A program made the position numbers and the translations under genes. A DNA stretch of 64,000 bases from positions 124,001 to 188,000 of the forward strand of contig JAGWMG010000003.1 of the NCBI GenBank assembly GCA_028871795.1. The letters run 5' to 3'. The DNA comes from Alphaproteobacteria bacterium (GTDB lineage: Bacteria; Pseudomonadota; Alphaproteobacteria; Micropepsales; Micropepsaceae). A model generated the notes under the pieces. The model had not been told where the DNA came from, did not search any database, and was given only the letters and a program-made list of their open reading frames with translations. Shown one piece after another: positions 1 through 9,342 of the stretch (position 1 is the stretch's first letter; every line of letters begins with the position of its first letter).

Positions 1-258
1 TTGCAGCTCAAGGCATTGCTCGCAGCGCAGATTGTGCATGCCCTTGATGAAACTGGCCTCACCGTGCGGGGCGCAGAAAGTATCACGGGCAATGCGGCGG
101 CCGATTTTTCGCGAATCCGCAACGCCGACCTTGGCCGGTTCACGGTGGACCGCTTGATGACGATCTTGAGCCGCTTGGGGCGCGAGGTGGCCGTCACCGT
201 CACGGTGCGCGGGCGCAAGAGTGCCGCCCGCGGGTACGCCGTACCGGCCGGGGTCTGA
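1..258 (+). CDS. HigA-like XRE helix-turn-helix protein, 5' end outside the window
   Basis: This is a small DNA-binding protein of the XRE/HigA antitoxin type. The frame is open from base 1, so the first visible codon (TTG, Leu or start) is probably not the true start and the gene is likely cut by the window edge. The visible 85 residues show the usual layout: LKALLAAQIV helix, a turn helix around LTVRGAESITG, the SRI recognition segment, then FTVDRLMTILSRLG and a beta strand (EVAVTVTV) with a basic tail. The same layout is seen in the HigA at 43721-44065. A toxin partner would lie upstream, outside the window. It could also be a solitary regulator. It lies on the 3' side of tRNA-Phe. Confidence 0.6.
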   Translation: MQLKALLAAQIVHALDETGLTVRGAESITGNAAADFSRIRNADLGRFTVDRLMTILSRLGREVAVTVTVRGRKSAARGYAVPAGV

Positions 259-335
259 CAGGGCGAGACAAGCGGATGGAGTTGGACAACTCGTCCGACT
301 ACGAATCAAAATTCGCCCTAACCCATTGAAAGTAA

Positions 336-411
<76 letters not shown>

Positions 412-594
412 GGCTTTGCGGTCTGACCGCAAAGGAACGGCTTTTTAGGCAAGCGGGGCGCCGCTGTCCAGCGGCCAAACCCAACGCCGCCCTCCCCTGG
501 GCGACCGCCTCGCGCCAAACCCCGATCCCGACGGCGCAAACATGGACGAGGCAACGGCATAATGGCGAGCACCTACGCCACAATGGACGTTCGT

Positions 595-756
595 TCATCG
601 CCGGTTGCGGTGAACTTCATGGTCCGGTCCGTTGACCTTGCCGGTGCACGCCAAATCCGCGCCGAGCGTCTGTCCGGTCGCTTTCGCATCGGTCGCTTTG
701 CAATAGGGGTTGCGCGGCCCGTTGAGCTTGTCGCTGGCGACATCGGCTATCGTCAT
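595..756 (-). pseudogene. possible remnant of a DUF3617-type periplasmic protein
   Basis: A 53-codon minus-strand frame begins MTIADVASDKLNGPRNPYC and continues with CKATDAKATGQTLGADLAC, then CTGKVNGPDHE, ending at TGA. The spacing of the cysteines and the C-K-x-T-D...G..L.ADL.CTG pattern resembles the C-terminal half of small secreted DUF3617 proteins. The frame stays open upstream but reads into arginine-rich sequence without a signal peptide. The expected last beta strands are missing after GPDHEVH. I read it as a frameshifted or truncated remnant between tRNA-Phe and the Yip1 gene. The match is by eye only, and it could be chance coding in GC-rich DNA. Confidence 0.3.
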
Positions 757-893
757 ACAGCGACGGCCTGTATTTCTGCAGGTCTTCGCGCGGCACCGGA
801 TTGCATTGTGAGAATCGAGCGGCGCTAACCATATTCTGCTATGAATATGGCCGGCGAGATTCGCTGCGGCCTTTCCCGAGCAGGAGCTTCACC

Positions 894-2357
894 ATGAACT
901 GTCCAAAATGCGGTACATCCAATGGCGATGGCGCGAAGTTCTGCGCGAGTTGTGGCGCGGCCATGGCGCCCTCTGCCGCCTCCCCGCCTCCGGGAGGCGC
1001 GGCGCACGGTCCCGGCATTCCGGATTTCGCCAAGAACATCGTCACTCCGGGCCTGATCGCCCGCGTGAAGAACATCATCCTCACGCCGGCAAGTGAATGG
1101 CTGGCGATCGACGCCGAGGCTTCGTCGCCGCGCGCCATCTATCTTCAATATGTCGCCCCGCTCGCGGCGATCGGTGTTATCGCAGGCTTCATCGGCCGAT
1201 CGATCGTCGGCGTCAGCATTCCATTCCTCGGAACCTACCGCACACCGTTCGTGTCTGGCCTCGTGATGGCGGTGGTGATGTATGCGCTGACGTTCCTCGG
1301 CGTGTTCGTCATCGCATTCATTGCCGACGCGCTGGCGCCCACCTTCGGCGGGCAGAAAGATTCTGTGCGCGCGCTGAAGGTTTCCGCCTACAGCTACACG
1401 CCCGCCTGGATCGCGGCCGTGTTCCAGATCATTCCGTCGCTCGGCATCATCGGCGCGCTCGCGGGACTTTACGGAATCTATCTTCTCTTTCTCGGACTGC
1501 CGGTGCTGATGCGCAGCCCGAAGGATAAGGCGGTCGCCTACACCGCCGTTCTGTGCCTCTGCGCCATCGTACTGTACGTAATCATCGGCGCGATCGGTGC
1601 AAGCGTGATCGGCGGCACAATGCTGGGCTCGTTCGGGCCGGGCGCGGCGCTCTCCGGGCCGGGCGACAGTTCCTCCACCAGCGGCGCGGCCGCCGTGCTG
1701 TCGAGTATATTCGGCGGCAAGACCGATGCGGACCGCCAGCGCGTCGACAATTCCCTGCAGGCCCTGGCAAAAATGGGGCAGCAGGCCGAACAGGCGGAGA
1801 AGGCGGCGCGGGCCTCCGGCGGCAATCCGGATGCGGCGGGAGCCAAGGCGGTCGACATCGGCACCGCGCTCGGCGCCATCGGCACGGTCGTCACGGGCGG
1901 CGATAAGACCAAGCCCGTCGACTTCCACGCGCTCAAGGCGTTGCTGCCGGCTTCGCTTCCGGGCATGAAGCGCGACGATGCATCGGGCGAAAGCAACCAG
2001 GCAATGGGCATCGCGGCCGCCAACGCCACCGGCCATTACAGCGACGGCAACGGCAAGAGCGTGACCGTGGAGATCACGGACATGGGCTCGCTTTCGGGGC
2101 TCGCGGGCCTCGCCTCGAAGTTCGATCCGAACCTCGAGAAGGAAACCGACACCGGCTACGAGCGCACCACGCACGTGAACGGGCAGCTCATTCACGAGCA
2201 ATACGACAACCACTACAAGAGCGGCCAGGTCGATATAATCGCCGGCAATCGCTTCAGCGTGACCGTGAGAGGCAATGGCGTGGACATGGATTTTCTCACC
2301 AACACGCTGAAGCAGGTTGATTTTCAGAGTCTCGCATCGCTTGGCGCAGGGAAGTAG
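894..2357 (+). CDS. zinc-ribbon and Yip1-domain membrane protein
   Basis: The protein has 487 residues, starting at the ATG preceded by AGGAG (882-886) rather than at the upstream in-frame start at 801. The N-terminus is a zinc ribbon with Cys3, Cys6, Cys17 and Cys20. A Pro/Ala/Gly linker leads to a Yip1-like multispanning domain at about residues 45-235 with about five hydrophobic segments. A low-complexity Ala/Gly/Ser stretch follows. A soluble C-terminal domain (about 390-487) contains GHYSDGNGKSVTVEITDMG. Bacterial Yip1/zinc-ribbon proteins are widespread inner-membrane proteins of unknown role. It stands alone, convergent with the outer-membrane protein gene at 2462. No function beyond membrane location can be claimed. 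Confidence 0.8.
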   Translation: MNCPKCGTSNGDGAKFCASCGAAMAPSAASPPPGGAAHGPGIPDFAKNIVTPGLIARVKNIILTPASEWLAIDAEASSPRAIYLQYVAPLAAIGVIAGFIGRSIVGVSIPFLGTYRTPFVSGLVMAVVMYALTFLGVFVIAFIADALAPTFGGQKDSVRALKVSAYSYTPAWIAAVFQIIPSLGIIGALAGLYGIYLLFLGLPVLMRSPKDKAVAYTAVLCLCAIVLYVIIGAIGASVIGGTMLGSFGPGAALSGPGDSSSTSGAAAVLSSIFGGKTDADRQRVDNSLQALAKMGQQAEQAEKAARASGGNPDAAGAKAVDIGTALGAIGTVVTGGDKTKPVDFHALKALLPASLPGMKRDDASGESNQAMGIAAANATGHYSDGNGKSVTVEITDMGSLSGLAGLASKFDPNLEKETDTGYERTTHVNGQLIHEQYDNHYKSGQVDIIAGNRFSVTVRGNGVDMDFLTNTLKQVDFQSLASLGAGK

Positions 2358-2461
2358 GCGGCATCGGCCAGATCGATCGGCTCGGCGGAAAGCACCGGCG
2401 TTCTCCGCGGAGTGCCTCGCAGCGGCCCATTTCAGCCCATGCGCCGCCTCCGGCGTATCGC

Positions 2462-3343
2462 TCAGTAAGATATTTTCACGCCGAACGTGAACCGTTGCGA
2501 GGCATGGCCGCCCATGCCGGCGACGTTGTTCTCATACGCCAGAACGGGTTCGATGCTGTCGGTCAAATGGAACTTCGCTTCGATTCCCAGGCGCAGGAGA
2601 TTGTAGAGTTCGCCGCGGTCGCGCAGATCGTTATAACCGCCCATTCGCGCGCTGCGCACGAAGAACAGTACTCCGGCCAAGCGCACACGCTGTATAGCCG
2701 GTACGCTGATTTCAAGATGGGTGCGGAACTGCGTCACTCCGCCATCAAGAAAGATGCGCGGTTCGACATCGAGGTTGCCCGACAGTTGCCAAAGGCCCGG
2801 ATTGAAGCCGATGCGGTACATCGGCTCGACGGCCCAGTGGCCATTGTCGAGCGCCGGACTCTTCGCGGCCGAACTGCCTGGAAAAACCACACCGAGCCCT
2901 ATGGAATCCGCAAAATCCTTGTCTTGGGTCAGCCCGTAGTTCAGCCCGATGCGTTGCTCCTGCAGCCCGTCATTGGTGTCGACGACGGTGACGCCGTTCT
3001 TCACCTTTGAGCTATATAGAAAGCCATACCGCAGATCGTAATCGAGCGAGAATCCGTCCCCCAGTCCGTGCTCGCCGAGGAGGCGGATTTGGGTTCCGTG
3101 CTCCTTCGTACTCGGAAGCGTGGCGGTGGAGAACGAGTCCTGCGGAAAAGACTGATCGGCGAAAAAATAACGCACCATCGGCTCCAACTCGCCGGCGCCG
3201 GCCGCGGGAATCCACGCGCCGGCACGGGCGGGGCCGCAGATCAGTGCGGGCAGTGCCGCACAGACAGCAGCCGTTATGCGCAGGAAGCGCAACAAATCGT
3301 AAGCGGCGTTGCGCGCCTCGGCATATTCATAAAGAGTAACCAT
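2462..3343 (-). CDS. outer-membrane beta-barrel protein at the end of the glycan operon
   Basis: This 293-residue protein has an N-terminal extension of about 20 residues followed by a hydrophobic signal segment (RITAAVCAALPALICG) with a likely cut near ARAGA. The rest is alternating amphipathic strands with many Tyr/Phe/Trp residues, and the protein ends in Tyr (FTFGVKISY), as outer-membrane barrels do. I do not recognise a named family. The start abuts the TAG of the ABC exporter gene upstream (stop 3344-3346), with a GAGGAT ribosome-binding site inside that gene's end. The position as last gene of the glycosyltransferase/exporter operon suggests it may help a glycan or glycolipid reach or cross the outer membrane. 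That role is inference. Confidence 0.7.
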   Translation of the reverse strand: MVTLYEYAEARNAAYDLLRFLRITAAVCAALPALICGPARAGAWIPAAGAGELEPMVRYFFADQSFPQDSFSTATLPSTKEHGTQIRLLGEHGLGDGFSLDYDLRYGFLYSSKVKNGVTVVDTNDGLQEQRIGLNYGLTQDKDFADSIGLGVVFPGSSAAKSPALDNGHWAVEPMYRIGFNPGLWQLSGNLDVEPRIFLDGGVTQFRTHLEISVPAIQRVRLAGVLFFVRSARMGGYNDLRDRGELYNLLRLGIEAKFHLTDSIEPVLAYENNVAGMGGHASQRFTFGVKISY

Positions 3344-5200
3344 CTAAGCGATCCTCGCCCGGCTCGGCACGGCAGTTACATCGCCTGCTCCTGATGCCGC
3401 CGCTCCGCCGGCAAGGCTGAGCCAGAGCCTCTCATATACCCCCGCCTCCTTCAGCAGCTGCGCATGGCCGCCGCGCTGCACGATACGGCCCTGGTCGAGA
3501 ACCAGGATTTCATCGGCTTCGCTCACGGTTTTCAGACGGTGCGCGATGATAAGTGCCGCGCGATTGGCCGTCAAACGTTTCACGGCGGCCATCAACCGGC
3601 GTTCGGTCACTGCGTCAAGATTGCTGCTCGGTTCGTCCAAGATCACGATGGGAGCGTTGCTCAACATCGCGCGTGCGATTGAGATGCACTGGCGCTGGCC
3701 GCCGGACAGCGTCTGACCGCGCTCGCTGATGATACAATCATAGGCGCCGGTCAAGCGCTTGATGATCTCGTCGACGCCCACGGCTTTGGCGGCGCGAATG
3801 GCGTCGTCGCGGCCGGCACCCTCCAATCCGTAACAGATGTTTTCCCAGACACTCGCCCGGAAGATCACCGGCTCCTGCAGCACCAACGCAACCTGCCGGC
3901 GCACGAAACCCAGGTTGAGCCCGCGCACGTCGCGCCCGTCAAGCAGAACGCGGCCCAGCACCGGATCGTAGAAGCGCGAGATCAAGCCCGCGATTGTGCT
4001 CTTGCCGGCGCCTGTGGGTCCCACCAATGCGACGGTCTTGCCGGCCTCCAGGCGGAACGAAATATCCTTCAGGATGTTGGGTCCAGGCTTGTAGCCAAAG
4101 GTGACGTCTTCGAATTCGATGCGCCCCGTACAGTCGCGCGGCACCAGCGCCAAAGGCGATTCGACGACGGATGGCGCCTCGAAGAGGTATTCGGCGATAC
4201 GTTCCACCGCGACGGAAGCGCGGCCGACGATGCGCGCGGTTTTCGCAATGCGGCGCGTGGGGGCGGTAAGTGACCTAAAATAGGCCAGGAACACCAACAT
4301 CTCGCCGGCCGTGATCCGCCCATCGAGCACGCGGATGGCGCCATACCAGGCGATCAATCCGGTGGCGGCGGCGACGGCGAGCGTCAGCGCCGGGGAGAAC
4401 TGCGCCTGCAGATCGTTGGTATCGCTGGAGACGCGAAAGATCTTGCGAGCACAAGCGGCAAAGCGTCGTTCCTCGTGGTGTTCGCGGCCATAGGCTTGGA
4501 CGAGCTGCACGCTGCCAAGCACCTCCTGCGCCATGCTCCACAGATCGCCCTCGAACTGGCGGACACGGCACAGAGCCCGGCGCAGCAGGCCCGAATAGAC
4601 CTGAACGATGACGAAAAGGACGGGGATGCTGACCAGCACCACCAAGCCATAGCGCCAATCGACACTCAGCATGATCGCGGTGATGCCGCCCATGACCAGA
4701 ATGTGCTGGATGAAATCGCCGCCAACGGCGGTGACGAGATCCTGCAGCTTCTGAACGTCGCCGCCCAGCCGCGACATCAGATCGCCGCCGCGGTGGCGGC
4801 GATGGAAGTCCATGGACAGTTTTTGCAGGTGCGCGAAAAGATCGTGGCGCAGCGCAAAGACCAAACGCTGGCCGGCATCGAGGAACAATCGGCTGCCGGC
4901 GTAATCGAGCAACGCATCGGCGAGGCCGAGGCCCAGCGTCAGCAGACAAAGCACGCCCAGCAGCGCCACGCTGTGCGTTCGCGCATCCGGCAGCAATCCG
5001 GCCAACGCCGGAGGCAGCGATTTCTTGTAGATGACGTTGTCGACGATGAACTTCAGCGGCCATGGCACCAACGTAAGCACCCCGGCGCGCATCGCCATGG
5101 TGACGGTTCCCACCCCGAGCGAGCGCCATTGCGGCGCCAGATAGCACAGAATCCAACGCCGATGCGCGGGGACGGCCGGGTTTTCCGATCGTGCGCTCAT
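3344..5200 (-). CDS. MsbA-like ABC exporter (fused membrane and ATPase domains)
   Basis: This 618-residue half-transporter has an N-terminal six-helix ABC type-1 membrane domain and a C-terminal ATPase. The ATPase carries Walker A (GPTGAGKST), a Q-loop (LVLQEPVIF), the signature LSGGQRQ and Walker B (IVILDEPSSNLD), followed by the switch His in IIAHRLKT. The signature and Walker regions are intact, so the pump should be active as a homodimer. The ATG at 5200 overlaps the TGA of the upstream glycosyltransferase (ATGA), favouring it over GTG at 5209. With three glycosyltransferase genes in front and a barrel protein behind, the likely cargo is a lipid-linked glycan or glycolipid. The substrate cannot be read from sequence. 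Confidence 0.92.
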   Translation of the reverse strand: MSARSENPAVPAHRRWILCYLAPQWRSLGVGTVTMAMRAGVLTLVPWPLKFIVDNVIYKKSLPPALAGLLPDARTHSVALLGVLCLLTLGLGLADALLDYAGSRLFLDAGQRLVFALRHDLFAHLQKLSMDFHRRHRGGDLMSRLGGDVQKLQDLVTAVGGDFIQHILVMGGITAIMLSVDWRYGLVVLVSIPVLFVIVQVYSGLLRRALCRVRQFEGDLWSMAQEVLGSVQLVQAYGREHHEERRFAACARKIFRVSSDTNDLQAQFSPALTLAVAAATGLIAWYGAIRVLDGRITAGEMLVFLAYFRSLTAPTRRIAKTARIVGRASVAVERIAEYLFEAPSVVESPLALVPRDCTGRIEFEDVTFGYKPGPNILKDISFRLEAGKTVALVGPTGAGKSTIAGLISRFYDPVLGRVLLDGRDVRGLNLGFVRRQVALVLQEPVIFRASVWENICYGLEGAGRDDAIRAAKAVGVDEIIKRLTGAYDCIISERGQTLSGGQRQCISIARAMLSNAPIVILDEPSSNLDAVTERRLMAAVKRLTANRAALIIAHRLKTVSEADEILVLDQGRIVQRGGHAQLLKEAGVYERLWLSLAGGAAASGAGDVTAVPSRARIA

Positions 5201-6450
5201 GCGGCACACATCGTGTCGATGTGCCGCTGGGCTTCGTCGATGACGCGGCCCGCTGCCCGCTGCCAGCTGAAATCCGAGAGCGCATGCGCACGCGCAGCCG
5301 CGCTCATGGTTCGGCGGCGTGCCGGATCGCGGACCAGATCGAGCGTCTTGGCGATGAAATCGGCTGCGTCGCCCGGCGTGAAAAGAAGACCTGTCTTGCC
5401 GTGGTCGACGAGCAGTTCGAGCTGGCCGATACGGGGAGCGATGACCGGCGTGCCGGCCGCCAGCGACTCCACCACCTTCAGCGGCGAGAAATAGAAATCG
5501 CTGCGGGTCAGATAGGGCGCCACGCTGATGTCCATTGCCGCCAGATATGAGGGAATTTCCGCATGCGGAATGCGCCCGCTGAAGACTGCGCGATCTTCGA
5601 GGCCCTGCGCGGCGATTCCTTCCTTGGCGGCTTCAAGTTCCGGTCCTTCGCCGACACAGAGCAGCCGCACTCCGCGATGCTGCCGCGCCATGGTGGCAAA
5701 GGCGTCGATCAGAAAATCGACGCCGTGCCACGGCTTGAAGCTGCCGATGAACCCTACGACGGGATCCGCACCGAGGCCCAGTTTGCGGCGAACGGCCTCG
5801 CCGCCGGCATCGGGATGGAAATGGGTCGTGTCCACGCCGTTCGGAATCGTCAGTATGCCTTCTCGCGGGATACCGCAGGAGGCGACATAGGCGGCAACTT
5901 CTTCCGAGACGGCGATGATGCTGTTGGCGCCATGGAAGGAAGCGCACTCCGATGCAGCGGCCACGGACTTCAGCACAAGGCCGCGAAACTGTTCCTGTTC
6001 GCGGATCAACGGTGCATTGACCTCGAGAAGTCTTGGTACGGCAAGCATCTGCGCCAGCGCCGCACCGGCGCAATGAAACAGAGCATAGCGTTCGTAGATC
6101 GCATCCGGACGGAAATCGATGCCGTCAAGCGCTGCTCGCACGCGCCTGCAAAAGCCGCGGTCATAACTCAGCCGCCCAAGTTCCCGGCGCAGGACCCGGT
6201 CTTCAAGTGCGGTCACAGGAAGAAACCGCGCCATACATTCACGTTCGAGCAGAAATTCGTCGGGGTCTGGGGGTATTTCAATCAGCCGTACAGGCGGCGG
6301 CGAGTTGCCCTCGCCCAAAGACGCACAGATGAGAGCAACCTCATGGCCCTGATGCGCCAGCGCGGTCACAAACTCTCGTACGTGGACCGACGCACCCTTG
6401 TCGCCTAGAACCGGAATGCCGCGATCGGGGTTCAGGTAGAGGAGCTTCAT
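5197..6450 (-). CDS. family 4 glycosyltransferase (GT-B fold)
   Basis: This 417-residue retaining-type glycosyltransferase begins MKLLYLNPDRGIPVLGDKGA, with the Gly/Ser-rich acceptor loop typical of GT4 N-domains. The C-terminal domain has VGFIGSFKPWHGVDFLIDAF, LLCVGEGPELE and the E-x7-E region SPLKVVESLAAGTPVIA that binds the nucleotide sugar. A GTG at 6459 would give a GTGA overlap with the preceding gene. I chose the ATG at 6450 because the family usually starts at MKLL; the two differ by three codons. It lies in a chain of stop/start overlaps with genes on both sides and so is surely cotranscribed with them. Sugar and acceptor are unknown. Confidence 0.9.
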   Translation of the reverse strand: MKLLYLNPDRGIPVLGDKGASVHVREFVTALAHQGHEVALICASLGEGNSPPPVRLIEIPPDPDEFLLERECMARFLPVTALEDRVLRRELGRLSYDRGFCRRVRAALDGIDFRPDAIYERYALFHCAGAALAQMLAVPRLLEVNAPLIREQEQFRGLVLKSVAAASECASFHGANSIIAVSEEVAAYVASCGIPREGILTIPNGVDTTHFHPDAGGEAVRRKLGLGADPVVGFIGSFKPWHGVDFLIDAFATMARQHRGVRLLCVGEGPELEAAKEGIAAQGLEDRAVFSGRIPHAEIPSYLAAMDISVAPYLTRSDFYFSPLKVVESLAAGTPVIAPRIGQLELLVDHGKTGLLFTPGDAADFIAKTLDLVRDPARRRTMSAAARAHALSDFSWQRAAGRVIDEAQRHIDTMCAA

Positions 6451-6455
6451 GGCAC

Positions 6456-7787
6456 TCACTCGGCTGCCTCTGCCGCAGGCCTGGTCTGCTGCGGTGAAAA
6501 ATGGATGATGTTTCCGCTTTCATGCCCGTCACCGCAGGCGCAGTCCTGCATCAGATCGCGCAACGCCTTGGTCGTTTCCCGGCAGTCGAAATCCCGTTCC
6601 AGTCGCGCGCGCGCGTTGCACGCGAGCTTGGCCCCGGTCTGCGGATTGCCGATGAGGTGGCGCAAGGCCGCGGCCAGAGCCGTTGGCGACTCGGATGGCA
6701 CGAGAAGACCCGTGATTTTGTTCTGCACCAGCTCGGGGATTCCGGATACCGACGTGGAGACGACGGGAACGCCGACCGCCATCGCTTCGGCGATCACATT
6801 GGGAATACCGTCGCGGTCGCCGTCCGCAACGATGCGCGGCGGCAGTGCGAAAATGTCCGCCTGGCGGTAGAACGCGATCAGGTCGGCGTGGGTCATCGCT
6901 CCCCTCAGGGTGACGAGACCGGAAAGACCGCGCCGCGCGATTTCGGCATCGAGAGCCTCGCGCAGGGGACCTTCGCCGACAATGGCGCAGCGGAAGCCGA
7001 TCCCGTCCTGGTGCAGTATCTGGCAGGCGGCGATCAGATCGCCAAAACCTTTCTTCGGCACCAGCCTTCCCACCGAAAGGATCAGCGGCGGCCGGCGATT
7101 GCTCTGCGCCATCGCAGGATCGGCGCGCACGGCAAAGCGAGCAAGATCGATGCCGTGATAGACAAGGCGGATCTTTCCATGATCGCGTTTCGGCAGGATG
7201 CTTTTCAAATAATCGACGTTGTAGCCGGTGCAGGTCGCGACAAACGCGGCGGCGCGGGCACGCCGGCGTATCACGCGCGGCGAGGTGAGAAACAGATCCT
7301 TCGCATGCGTGGTAAAGCTGAACGGAATGCCCGTCATGGCGCTGGCAAACCAGGCCGCTGCCGCCGGCGCATTGGCAAAATGCGCATGGATCAACATGAC
7401 CTTCCCGCGCCGGCAGCGGTCGGCGATGAATCCCGCCCGCAGGAATTGCTTCCATGGAGCGAAGGGGCGACGAGACTGCAGCGACGAATAGACGGCGCGG
7501 AACAGCGCATGGGCATAGCGTAACGGCGCGCGCCGGGCGCACGCTCCATGGGCCTGCGCCAGCAACTTTGCTTTCGCAAACACGCCGGCCGGAAGATGGT
7601 GCAGCGGCGCCTTGATCTGTCTCACCATGGGATGGTGCGGCGGCGGCTCGGGCGGCAGCAGCGAAAAGAGTTCCAGCCTCGCGCCCAACCCTTCCATCAC
7701 TGCGATCTCGTTCAGGATGAAGGTCTCGCTGAGGCGCGGATAGCGTTTCATCACATAAGCGATGCGGGGCGAAAGAGGAGCGGTCAT
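6456..7787 (-). CDS. family 4 glycosyltransferase
   Basis: This protein of 443 residues starts MTAPLSPRIAYVMKRYPRLS. The PRLSETFILNEI motif is common in GT4 enzymes of exopolysaccharide clusters. The C-domain contains LILSVGRLVPKKGFGDLI, AIVGEGPLREAL and the donor-binding segment GIPNVIAEAMAVGVPVVST. The start at 7787 is fixed by the ATGA overlap with the TGA of the upstream gene, although the open frame runs further back to 8393. The last 40 residues are Cys/Pro-rich and outside the conserved fold. It probably adds a sugar to the same glycan as its neighbours; donor and linkage are not predictable here. Confidence 0.9.
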   Translation of the reverse strand: MTAPLSPRIAYVMKRYPRLSETFILNEIAVMEGLGARLELFSLLPPEPPPHHPMVRQIKAPLHHLPAGVFAKAKLLAQAHGACARRAPLRYAHALFRAVYSSLQSRRPFAPWKQFLRAGFIADRCRRGKVMLIHAHFANAPAAAAWFASAMTGIPFSFTTHAKDLFLTSPRVIRRRARAAAFVATCTGYNVDYLKSILPKRDHGKIRLVYHGIDLARFAVRADPAMAQSNRRPPLILSVGRLVPKKGFGDLIAACQILHQDGIGFRCAIVGEGPLREALDAEIARRGLSGLVTLRGAMTHADLIAFYRQADIFALPPRIVADGDRDGIPNVIAEAMAVGVPVVSTSVSGIPELVQNKITGLLVPSESPTALAAALRHLIGNPQTGAKLACNARARLERDFDCRETTKALRDLMQDCACGDGHESGNIIHFSPQQTRPAAEAAE

Positions 7788-9097
7788 TCGGCTGCCTCCA
7801 ATTTCCCCGTCTCTGCCTGGGTGACGGCTTCGAACAGATCGCCGACGCGCGACGCGCCGTCGAGATCGAGTGCATAGCGCGGCGCGCGCGACTTTGTTCC
7901 AGCCAACGCCGTTTCGACGAGCCGAGCCAGGCGCACATCCAATTCGGGGCCCTGCTCGAGGGACAACACCAGTCCCAACTGCGCCAGCATCGCTGCGCGC
8001 ATCCGCTGTTCGGCCCTGGGCGCCGCGCGCGGCACCAGGATGGCGGGCTTTCCGCTCGCCACGATTTCGACACTGGTGTTGTAGCCGCCCATCGCGATCA
8101 CCAGATCCGCCTGTTCCAGCATGGTCGGCAGATCGGTCGTCGACGAAATGATCTCGATGTCCGGATCGCCGGCGGCCAGGGCATCCAGCGCCCGCCGCTG
8201 CGCCGCCGACATCAAAGGTCCCGTCACAATCCGCGAGCGCGCGAGACCGGCCGGCAATATCGCCAGTGCCTTGAGGTACGCCTCCATCAGGAAATAGCCG
8301 TCTTCGCCGCCGCCCGCGGTAACCAGGAATACCGGCTGTGCGCCGATCGGCGCCGACCCGGCGCGCTTGCGCGGTCGTGCGACATAGCCGCAATAGCTGA
8401 GCTTCGCGGCGACGCGCGCCGGAATGCCGTAATTCTCCACGACGTCGAAGAGCAAGCGGCTACCGTAGACGAGTATGCGGTCGTACAGATTTTCCAGCAG
8501 CGGGATAATGCCCTGCTGATCCCAGATTTCACGAACCGTTCCGGGGCTATCGATGATGTCGCGCAAGCCCAGCATGACCTGCGTGCCGGGAATCTCCCGG
8601 CGGATAAAAGCCAATGTCGACAGCAATTCGGCGTTCATGCCCGCAGGCGCATGATCGACGAGGAAAATGTCGGGGCGTTCTGCGATGACGGCTCCCAGAA
8701 TCAGCGCCTCGCGATAGGCCTTCACCAAGCCGAAGGGCAGGGTCGAATCGCGCGGCGCATAAGTCTCCACGCCCGTCTTCACCACCGGCGGAAGGGCGGT
8801 GACATCGAGCCCTTCAGGCAGCGTCCACGAACCGATCACCGGCGAGCCCGTGAGGAGGCGGACGGAGAAAGCCGGCTCGCGGGCGAGCAGATGTTCGGCG
8901 ATCGCCAGATTGCGACGCAGATGACCCAGACCATAGGTGTCGTGCGAATAGAGAAACACTCTGGGCGGGCGCGCCAGCGGACGGCGGTGCGGCCTGCCAT
9001 TCCGGACTTCGCCGATTTCGCATCTGCGGGGGCGGAGATAATCGTCGTTCCCGCTGTCGCTCACGAGCCGGTGGTCCATCACGAGAAGTAACCTCAT
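7784..9097 (-). CDS. predicted glycosyltransferase, MurG/GT28-like, first gene of the glycan operon
   Basis: From ATG 9097 the protein has 437 residues. It shows the RVFLYSHDTYGLGHLRRNLA motif of the predicted glycosyltransferase group related to MurG/GT28, and near the C-terminus the donor site ADLVIAMGGYNTSVEI followed by GKPAILVPRAAPRAEQRMRA. The start is uncertain. A GTG at 9235 is in frame, and homologues often begin only just before RVFLYSHD; none of the candidates has a good ribosome-binding site. It leads the operon running to 2462. The two-component genes at 9343-11477 lie just upstream in the same direction and may or may not share a transcript. Confidence 0.8.
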   Translation of the reverse strand: MRLLLVMDHRLVSDSGNDDYLRPRRCEIGEVRNGRPHRRPLARPPRVFLYSHDTYGLGHLRRNLAIAEHLLAREPAFSVRLLTGSPVIGSWTLPEGLDVTALPPVVKTGVETYAPRDSTLPFGLVKAYREALILGAVIAERPDIFLVDHAPAGMNAELLSTLAFIRREIPGTQVMLGLRDIIDSPGTVREIWDQQGIIPLLENLYDRILVYGSRLLFDVVENYGIPARVAAKLSYCGYVARPRKRAGSAPIGAQPVFLVTAGGGEDGYFLMEAYLKALAILPAGLARSRIVTGPLMSAAQRRALDALAAGDPDIEIISSTTDLPTMLEQADLVIAMGGYNTSVEIVASGKPAILVPRAAPRAEQRMRAAMLAQLGLVLSLEQGPELDVRLARLVETALAGTKSRAPRYALDLDGASRVGDLFEAVTQAETGKLEAAE

Positions 9098-9342
9098 CTG
9101 ACGCCGCAAGGGCGCATCGAAACATTGCAGGATCGCAAGATCCGGCGTGGCTTTCGGCGATGCGGCGGTGTTTTCCGATTGGCTATCAGCCGCGATCCAT
9201 CCGCGAACAGGGATAGAGCGATCCGCTGACGGCACGCTGACGGAGGAGGTTACAGTGTTGTAAACCGACGAACGCGATGTATAGCTCGTCGCTCACGTGA
9301 CTGGAATTTGATGCAAATGTTACGCGAGCCGCATGACCGCGG

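Noticed and set aside
562-828. 88-codon plus-strand frame next to tRNA-Phe
   Set aside because: No ribosome-binding site or family features; the minus-strand DUF3617-like reading fits better.
825-2213. 462-codon open frame on the minus strand opposite the Yip1 gene
   Set aside because: Arg/Ala/His-rich shadow of a GC-rich gene; no domain, no ribosome-binding site, and the plus-strand protein has clear motifs.
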